Part shown: positions 58,674-64,000 of the stretch, piece by piece
Numbering within the stretch: the first letter of the stretch is position 1
Layout of the letters: every line of letters starts with the position of its first letter
IMG/VR virus record: IMGVR_UViG_3300033553_000165
Span: 1-64,000 of that record
Length of the DNA: 64,000 nt
Source: a virus
Strand: one strand, 5' to 3'
The notes under the pieces: model-generated
Seen by the model: only the letters and a program-made list of their open reading frames with translations
What the model was told of the DNA's origin: nothing
Databases searched by the model: none
Translations under genes and position numbers: made by a program

Positions 58674-59256
58674 AACCTCGCTTTTTATAAATCTTAGGAT
58701 ATTGAAGTTTTAATTCTTCCTTACATTCTTTTATTTTAGGGCATTTCATACATAATGGACTCTTGTGGTTATATAGGGTTGTTGCTAATAAACAATTGTA
58801 AAACCCTTTAACCGTTCCGAAGAACCTAACTTTCTCATCTTCCTCAACGGGATTGAGATTTAAAAGCAAATCGTCCCAGTTTTCTTTTACTAACCTTGAC
58901 TTCAATTTAACGTCCGTCTTCAGATTTTTTCTTACAATAAAACCTATAATTTTTTTATCAACCTTCTTCCACCTCGCAATAGCTTTCTTTCCCACAATCC
59001 ACTCAATCTGGATAGCCTTAACGGAGCTCTTACTGTCGTACTTGTACCAATGGTTAAATTGAAATTCAAAATACTGGCGAAGGTAATCTTCCTGGAGAAC
59101 TTTAGTCTTGGAAAGTTCTTTTATATCCCGTACAAAATTCTCTATGGTTTTTTCCTTACTGTCCGTGATCTTAAATCTGTAATTGGTTACATTTAATACA
59201 CTGGAATAGTAGTATTTGAATAAATTTACAATTAATCTAAGTTCACTCTTTTTCAT
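58657..59256 (-). CDS. Hypothetical protein with C-terminal Cys cluster, 199 aa
   Basis: Helical, basic protein (KLKSRLVKENWDDLLLNLNP) with a C-terminal FYNCLLATTLYNHKSPLCMK, CPKIKEC cluster (four cysteines, C-x14-C-x2-C-x5-C), a candidate Fe-S or zinc site. Located in the helicase/primase operon; could be a loader or nuclease accessory. Unrecognised. Confidence 0.55.
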   Translation of the reverse strand: MKKSELRLIVNLFKYYYSSVLNVTNYRFKITDSKEKTIENFVRDIKELSKTKVLQEDYLRQYFEFQFNHWYKYDSKSSVKAIQIEWIVGKKAIARWKKVDKKIIGFIVRKNLKTDVKLKSRLVKENWDDLLLNLNPVEEDEKVRFFGTVKGFYNCLLATTLYNHKSPLCMKCPKIKECKEELKLQYPKIYKKRGYGTSD

Positions 59257-60814
59257 TCAACCATTCTTTTATACTTTCAGTCATAAGGCTAAATTCGTCG
59301 AACATATAAACCTCAAGCCTATCGTTCGGAACTTCTTTACCGTAAACCTCTAATCTATTTAAACTATGTTCAGAAAAGTGCTTAGTTCCTACATCCATAA
59401 TATCTATAATCGCTGCCCGAGTCTTCCCCTCAATTGATCCTAGAACCCTTCCCTGCTTTTGTGTGATATTACTTCCTTCTAAACCTCCGTCGGCTAAAAT
59501 CAGTATCTCTGCCTCCGGAAGTGTTATCCCTTTCTTGTAGATATTACTGGCCAATAAGATTTTCCCCTTTCCTTTCAAAAACTTTAATTTTGCCCGTTCT
59601 CGCTCGGTTGGTTTACTGTCCCCACTAATAAACATCTCACCCGTCTCCTCAGAAATAATATATCCGTGCTTCTTGGAATTAAATATGACTAAAGTTTTCC
59701 AGTGGTTCTTTTTACAAGTTTTGATTAATTTCGTAAGAATATGGTTCCGCTCGTCGTTGTGGTGAATTGTCTGAGAAAGATAATCGTGGTAACTTTCTGC
59801 CTTATAAATTCTATTGCGCCTTATGTAATCTGAATGATCATAACTAACCAAGAAAATTTTATCTAAGGCTAAAAATCCCTCATCTTGTAACCGCTTCTTT
59901 TTAACCTCATAACAGATGCCGCCAAAAAATCCTTTAATCTTCAGATTTTCAATCAACCCACCGACCTGTTTGAATGGCGTGGCTGAAAGTCCCAAAAGTT
60001 GATTCATACTTTTACAATTATTTAGAACATTCATACGTTTTGTACTTGAATATTCGTGAATCTCATCTACTATCAGAAAATCAACCTGACGCATATACTT
60101 TTGAACCCTTCGCTTCTCAGCATTCTTGATTTTATTCTTAGCTTTAATCTCTTCCTTGCTTAAACTTACCTTTTCCTTGTTAACGGTCTTACTTTCCGAA
60201 ACTTTCCCGTACAATTTAGAAGTTAGCGTCTGGATCATAGCGACTGTTACTTGCTTGGGTTCAAAGCCTTTATCGTTAACATATCCCATATCTTCTAGAT
60301 TGGCTCCTAAATATCCCGCAATTTCTTCTGTTGCTTGCTTAAATAAGTCAACCGTATCAACTACAAACAAAATATTCGCATTCTCATTAAATTGTAAAGT
60401 TTGCCGGATCGTTTCTGAAGCAATAAACGTTTTACCTCCCCTCGTGGGGACAATCATAATACCAATATTGTTTTTGAAAAATTCGTTAATGCCCTCCCTC
60501 TGGTGTGGGCGCAATTTTTTCGGCAAATCTTTGGGAATTATCTTATGTCGGCTAAATTTATAAGAATCCTTGATTTTGTATTGCAATTCATCCTTATCCA
60601 TATTGTAAATCACCTCATCCAGTAACCCAAAGTCAAAAAAGTCTTTTTTATCGTAAAATCGGTGATAACCATCCCAATCTCCTTTTTTAAAGATTTCAGA
60701 GAAATGAGCCCCATCTACATAAAATTCCAAATATTCCTTAACCCAACGTAATTCTCTTGGTTTATCAGCCGTTAATTTACAACGGGACATATTTACACGT
60801 GTTATCGTTATCAT
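59243..60814 (-). CDS. SF2 DNA helicase (UvsW-like)
   Basis: 523 aa. Q-region LRPHQREGINEFFKNNIGIM, Walker A IVPTRGGKTFIASE, DEAH-type DFLIVDEIHEYSSTKRM, motif III LLGLSATPFKQVGG, C-terminal motifs LLASNIYKKGITLPEAEILI and ITQKQGRVLGS. N-terminal ITRVNMSRCKLTAD domain as in UvsW. Branch migration and fork-regression helicase. Starts the replication operon after the non-coding region at 60.8-61.3 kb. Confidence 0.9.
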   Translation of the reverse strand: MITITRVNMSRCKLTADKPRELRWVKEYLEFYVDGAHFSEIFKKGDWDGYHRFYDKKDFFDFGLLDEVIYNMDKDELQYKIKDSYKFSRHKIIPKDLPKKLRPHQREGINEFFKNNIGIMIVPTRGGKTFIASETIRQTLQFNENANILFVVDTVDLFKQATEEIAGYLGANLEDMGYVNDKGFEPKQVTVAMIQTLTSKLYGKVSESKTVNKEKVSLSKEEIKAKNKIKNAEKRRVQKYMRQVDFLIVDEIHEYSSTKRMNVLNNCKSMNQLLGLSATPFKQVGGLIENLKIKGFFGGICYEVKKKRLQDEGFLALDKIFLVSYDHSDYIRRNRIYKAESYHDYLSQTIHHNDERNHILTKLIKTCKKNHWKTLVIFNSKKHGYIISEETGEMFISGDSKPTERERAKLKFLKGKGKILLASNIYKKGITLPEAEILILADGGLEGSNITQKQGRVLGSIEGKTRAAIIDIMDVGTKHFSEHSLNRLEVYGKEVPNDRLEVYMFDEFSLMTESIKEWLNEKE

Positions 60815-61240
60815 AATTGGATTTTTCTAAAATAACGTTGTATGTGTTTTTGCTTTTTAGTTTAGAGATATCTTGAGAAATTTAGGTATAAGAGACAAAC
60901 CCCCTCCCCTCAATGTAAATTAATACATTAAAGGAAAAAAGTTTGTACCTAAACTATCAAGAATTACTTGAGCGAATTTGAGGCTGGCACGGCTCACAAC
61001 CCCTAAAAAGAACCAGTTGCCATTTAAACATAAGAAGTTTCTAAGATAACTTAGATTATAACTTCTCTCCCAACTAAACTTTGGTGAAAATCTTATCGGT
61101 ATCAGATTCTATACCTGATATTTTTAGGAAGGTAATAAAACGATTTTAAGGCATTTTAACGATGTGTTAGGGTTTTCTTAACTACTTACTTCCCTACGAA
61201 AAGTACAATTATAACCAATAGGATAAATGTGGAAACCAAA
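60815..61240. other. Non-coding region with several inverted repeats (candidate origin/leader)
   Basis: No credible ORF on either strand. Contains the long inverted repeat at 60871-60962, a hairpin at 61033-61066 (AGAAGTT-TCTAAG / CTTAGA-TTAT-AACTTCT) and an imperfect hairpin at 61095-61119 (ATCGGTAT / ATACCTGAT). AT-rich with a G/C-rich CCCCCTCCCC tract. It must hold the promoter of the replication operon, but no clean TAnnTTTG element was found. Function not determinable from sequence. Confidence 0.5.
60871..60962 (-). repeat. Long imperfect inverted repeat
   Basis: Left arm 60871-60900 (TCTTGAGAAATTTAGGTA, then ACAAAC) and right arm 60941-60962 (GTTTGTACCTAAACTATCAA, then GA). About 20 matched positions with small bulges, enclosing 40 nt. 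Confidence 0.55.
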
Positions 61241-61268
61241 AGTGCCCTCTAGTATTTTAGAAGGCACT
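61241..61268 (-). terminator. Rho-independent terminator
   Basis: Minus strand AGTGCC-TTCTA, loop AAATAC, TAGAGGGCACT followed by TTTGGTTT. Two 5-6-bp stems separated by one mismatch. Ends the structural unit 64.0-61.3 kb, 28 bp after the stop at 61296. Confidence 0.78.
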
Positions 61269-61295
61269 AATGAGAAAACAATAAAAAATCGAAAA

Positions 61296-62093
61296 TTAAT
61301 CGAAGCTGAACAAAACGTCTAAAGATTCACTCTTATTTAAATCCTCACTGAAATCAATAACTAATTGCGGCTTAACTTTTCGTCTAACCCAAATTCCTAA
61401 AGATTTTCCAGCGTCTAAAGAAGCGACTAAAGAAGTTTCTCCGTCAACGTAACCGCTAAAATTAACTATGTTACTTTCGGCAGTTCCCGTTGAAGTTATT
61501 TGAACCACCGCATCGGTCTTCGTTAAGGCTTCTCGTCTTATATAGACGCTCGTGTTTGAATATTTTTGAACCGTAAATTCCGGAACCAACTCAAAGTGCG
61601 CTATAATCTCATCCACCATATGTTCTAAGGTACTGCCGACAAAAAGAATCGCTTGACCTAATAGATTGAAGGTTTCTCCGGAAGCAGGAACCGTAACCAT
61701 TTTTAGGATACAGCTTTCTCGAACGGTTGTTGGATTAAAGAAGTCAGCATTGAAAGGCGATTCTTGAGAACTTCCGATAACTTCTATTTGGTGATCGTCT
61801 GTTGGTTCAACTATCGCCCAATCAAAATCAGCGTCATTATCAACCTCTCCTAAAAAATCTTGATATATTTGCTGAATGGATAAATTGGTTATTGCAGTTT
61901 GAGTTTCGTTATAAATGAAGAAGGCTAAAGTTTCTTCAATTCTATTCTTCTGAGAATAAATGGACAGGGAAGAGAATAACGCTCCTGGTCTCCCATTGGG
62001 GATCGGCGTTGAAGACATATACCCTCCAAGGCTTTGTGTTTTGTCGTTTTGAGCTGACAGCGAGTGTTTTGCTCCTGAGAATAAAAATTTCAT
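61296..62093 (-). CDS. Phage structural protein, 265 aa
   Basis: MKFLFSGAKHSLSAQNDKTQ, SLGGYMSSTPIPNGRPGALF start; beta-rich core (LAFFIYNETQTAITNLSIQQ, SCILKMVTVPASGETFNLLG). The gene abuts the collar-type fibre gene. The N-terminus is of a kind seen in virion proteins; exact role (tail or baseplate) not known. Last gene before the terminator. Confidence 0.6.
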   Translation of the reverse strand: MKFLFSGAKHSLSAQNDKTQSLGGYMSSTPIPNGRPGALFSSLSIYSQKNRIEETLAFFIYNETQTAITNLSIQQIYQDFLGEVDNDADFDWAIVEPTDDHQIEVIGSSQESPFNADFFNPTTVRESCILKMVTVPASGETFNLLGQAILFVGSTLEHMVDEIIAHFELVPEFTVQKYSNTSVYIRREALTKTDAVVQITSTGTAESNIVNFSGYVDGETSLVASLDAGKSLGIWVRRKVKPQLVIDFSEDLNKSESLDVLFSFD

Positions 62094-64000
62094 TTAGACT
62101 ATTTTTTCTATGTATATGAATTTTATATGTTTCGGTTGAATTTTAACATCTTCCACTGCACCATCTTTCTTATTAATTTCCAGACCACCTGTGTAAGTTG
62201 TTCTAGTTAATGGATCTCCGTTAGCGTCCGGAGAAATATGAACTTGGTTAATATTATATCCAGAACCACTCGTATTTCTATCTGAACTTCTACCCCAAAC
62301 TTCGTGACGGTGAGATGGAATATTTGCTAAGGTTAATTTAACTTTATCTGTACCTCCCGTTTGACCCAACTCAGTCCAAATTGCCGTACCCATAACAAAT
62401 TGATCTTGCATTTCACTTACAATTCTCCATCCCCAGAATCCTGATCTAACTCCCATACCGTCTACGGTGAAGCTATTTTGAGGAACATCTTTTAACATCC
62501 TCACCATACCTTTAGGATTTATATCGGAGTCGTAATGGCAAATCCAATTTCCGGTATCATCAAAGGTACATCTTATGAATAATCCGCTTGAAAGCTTTTC
62601 GGCACTCTTAGAATTATTCTTAATGTAAGCAGTGTCGTTGCTGGTAATGTTTGCTAAAGTTTTGAAAGAAGTAGGATTTGAATAATCTTGAACGATTTTA
62701 AGTGTAAAATTGTTTAAGGTTATGAATTGATCTATATGTAAAATAAATTCGTTTCCTTGCCTTAAAGAACCCCCTTCTTCATCCGTCTTCGCAAGGTTAA
62801 TAACCATATTTGCGGACATACTCAAGGTGCCCGTATAATGTTGATATCTTTTATCCCTACCAACTATCAGATCAACCACTGGGATTGAATTGTCTAAAGA
62901 AGACGTGTTGACTCCAAAAACATCTCCCGTAACAACTTGCCCCTTGAAGTTCCAAAAAGAATCTGGATGAGGACATACCTCTATGAATCCTTTAGTAAGG
63001 TGTCCTGTGTAAGGTTTCAAAGTTCTATTTATAGTTTCTACCTTTAAATTCCCTACATCGTCAAAAGAATCTTCATCATAATATCCTATCGTATCATTCG
63101 GGAATTTCTTCCAGTCTGTAAAATCATTTTGGATTTTATACCTATAAGTAAGATTGTATTTGTAGCAACTTTCAAAGGACGGAACCTGAAGACTGGCAAT
63201 TGGCGTATTTATAGGAAAGTTAAAAATCTTATCAATCAACGCTGTTGTATTTATATCTCCGTCTTGACGAACCTTTACTTCTATCTCTTCATATGGAGGA
63301 GCAATAAATAATGCCGCCTTATCTGTATAATCAGTAGGATTTAAAACATCAAGTGTTACCACGATTTGAGTTCCGGAATCTTGACTGTCGATAATTTCCT
63401 TCCAGTCTCCGTTGGAAGAATAAATTCTCCAGCCGTTAAAATCTCCATTAGTAAATTGCGAAGTATCTTTAAACACCCCACCATTACCTATCAAGATACT
63501 GATCTTTTTAGAAGAAGTATCTATGGTATAAGAATTTATTCTGAATCCAAATGCTAACTGGATAAAGTTATCCGCTTGCGTGCTAGTTTTTACTCCGTAT
63601 CTTATATTCTCAACTCCGATTATTGGATTGGCGGCAGTTCGGTTAATACTTCTTAAGTAATTAAACGCCTCACTCCTCCACCACTTTTTTCTTTTATCTT
63701 GAATCGTTAAATCTATTCCCGTATTTTTTACCCTTGCTACGAAAAATTCTTTATCGGCTATATGAGCTGGTTCTATGTTAAAGTTGTTTTCCCTTACTAA
63801 TTGAACCTTCACCGAATCATAACGGAAGATCATTTGGTTTTCGGCAGGAACGGGATATCCTGGAGTGAAAGTTCCTACGACCCCATATTTCAAGTTATTT
63901 TCAGAATTGAAATCTCCGCTAATAATACAACTCGTGTCGTCTATTACTTTAACAACTTCATAATCATCCGCATTTCCATTTAAGGAATTTTCTAATCTGA
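62094..64000 (-). CDS. Tail fibre protein with collar-type C-terminus (5' truncated at window edge)
   Basis: The frame stays open from the stop at 62094 to base 64000. A TTG at 63893 is not a convincing start, since in-frame coding continues upstream (NSLNGNADDYEVVKVIDDTS, then CIISGDFNSENNLK). At least 635 residues visible. C-terminus GGTDKVKLTLANIPSHRHEV, then QPKHIKFIYIEKIV, typical of phage tail-collar/fibre tips; the middle is beta-rich. Fibre or receptor-binding role. Confidence 0.75.
   Translation of the reverse strand, partial: RLENSLNGNADDYEVVKVIDDTSCIISGDFNSENNLKYGVVGTFTPGYPVPAENQMIFRYDSVKVQLVRENNFNIEPAHIADKEFFVARVKNTGIDLTIQDKRKKWWRSEAFNYLRSINRTAANPIIGVENIRYGVKTSTQADNFIQLAFGFRINSYTIDTSSKKISILIGNGGVFKDTSQFTNGDFNGWRIYSSNGDWKEIIDSQDSGTQIVVTLDVLNPTDYTDKAALFIAPPYEEIEVKVRQDGDINTTALIDKIFNFPINTPIASLQVPSFESCYKYNLTYRYKIQNDFTDWKKFPNDTIGYYDEDSFDDVGNLKVETINRTLKPYTGHLTKGFIEVCPHPDSFWNFKGQVVTGDVFGVNTSSLDNSIPVVDLIVGRDKRYQHYTGTLSMSANMVINLAKTDEEGGSLRQGNEFILHIDQFITLNNFTLKIVQDYSNPTSFKTLANITSNDTAYIKNNSKSAEKLSSGLFIRCTFDDTGNWICHYDSDINPKGMVRMLKDVPQNSFTVDGMGVRSGFWGWRIVSEMQDQFVMGTAIWTELGQTGGTDKVKLTLANIPSHRHEVWGRSSDRNTSGSGYNINQVHISPDANGDPLTRTTYTGGLEINKKDGAVEDVKIQPKHIKFIYIEKIV

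Noticed and set aside
60887-60897. Match to part of the transposon mosaic end (GTATAAGAGACA)
   Set aside because: Only a 12-base similarity inside a natural inverted repeat, with flanks unlike the adapter; a coincidence and not a second adapter.
63894-64000. TTG at 63893 as the start of the 599-codon fibre gene
   Set aside because: The same frame stays open and protein-like to the window edge, so the gene is truncated rather than beginning there.

Overview
The window is one end of a tailed-phage (Caudoviricetes) genome whose host is most likely a member of the Bacteroidota. It is AT-rich. Essentially every credible gene lies on the minus strand, packed end to end with ATGA, TAATG and short out-of-frame overlaps. 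The host assignment rests on A/T-rich leaders without a Shine-Dalgarno motif and on repeated promoter-like blocks with the Bacteroidota -7 signature TAnnTTTG (around 13.7, 17.6, 25.6 and 55.4 kb). Bases 6-38 are a sequencing-library (Nextera) adapter, so the left edge is a truncated contig end and not a genome terminus.

Reading in the direction of transcription (right to left): 64.0-61.3 kb carries two virion genes, a tail-fibre-like protein with a collar-type C-terminus that runs off the right edge and a second structural protein. A 480-bp non-coding stretch with several inverted repeats separates them from a replication and recombination block (60.8-37 kb). That block encodes an SF2 (UvsW-like) helicase, a DnaB-type helicase, a DnaG-type primase, two sigma-like proteins, a lysine-tailed acidic protein, a thymidylate-synthase-fold enzyme, a C-family (DnaE) polymerase, an HD 5'-nucleotidase, a UvsY-like protein, an ssDNA-binding protein with an acidic tail, UvsX/RecA, Mre11/Rad50 (gp47/gp46) homologues, a RuvC-like resolvase, a UvrD-like helicase and RNase H.

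From 37 to 23 kb lies an accessory zone of more than 30 small genes, many encoding single-pass membrane peptides of 29-70 residues. It contains a DUF2829 protein (the Tad2 anti-Thoeris family), a macro-domain protein, two signal-peptide proteins and two compact three-way-junction RNA candidates. From 23.2 to 18 kb come a DnaA-domain-IV protein, dUTPase, a DnaQ-like exonuclease and the large terminase. From 18 to 6.8 kb come three proteins sharing an N-terminal RLNILKGF module, a two-gene DNA-base hypermodification cassette (5-hmdU-kinase helical-domain protein plus a TAGT-like glycosyltransferase) and the portal. From 6.8 kb to the left edge are five tail-fibre or adhesin genes, the last a BspA-type leucine-rich-repeat protein with a PKD-like domain.

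The most interesting combination is dUTPase, a thymidylate-synthase-fold dUMP-modifying enzyme, an HD dNMP phosphatase, an HMUDK-type protein and a glycosyltransferase. Together they suggest that thymine in this phage's DNA is replaced by, or built up into, a hypermodified and possibly glycosylated base. This is inference from family membership and needs chemical confirmation. No major capsid, protease, tail tube or tape-measure gene was recognised, so the window is only part of the genome.
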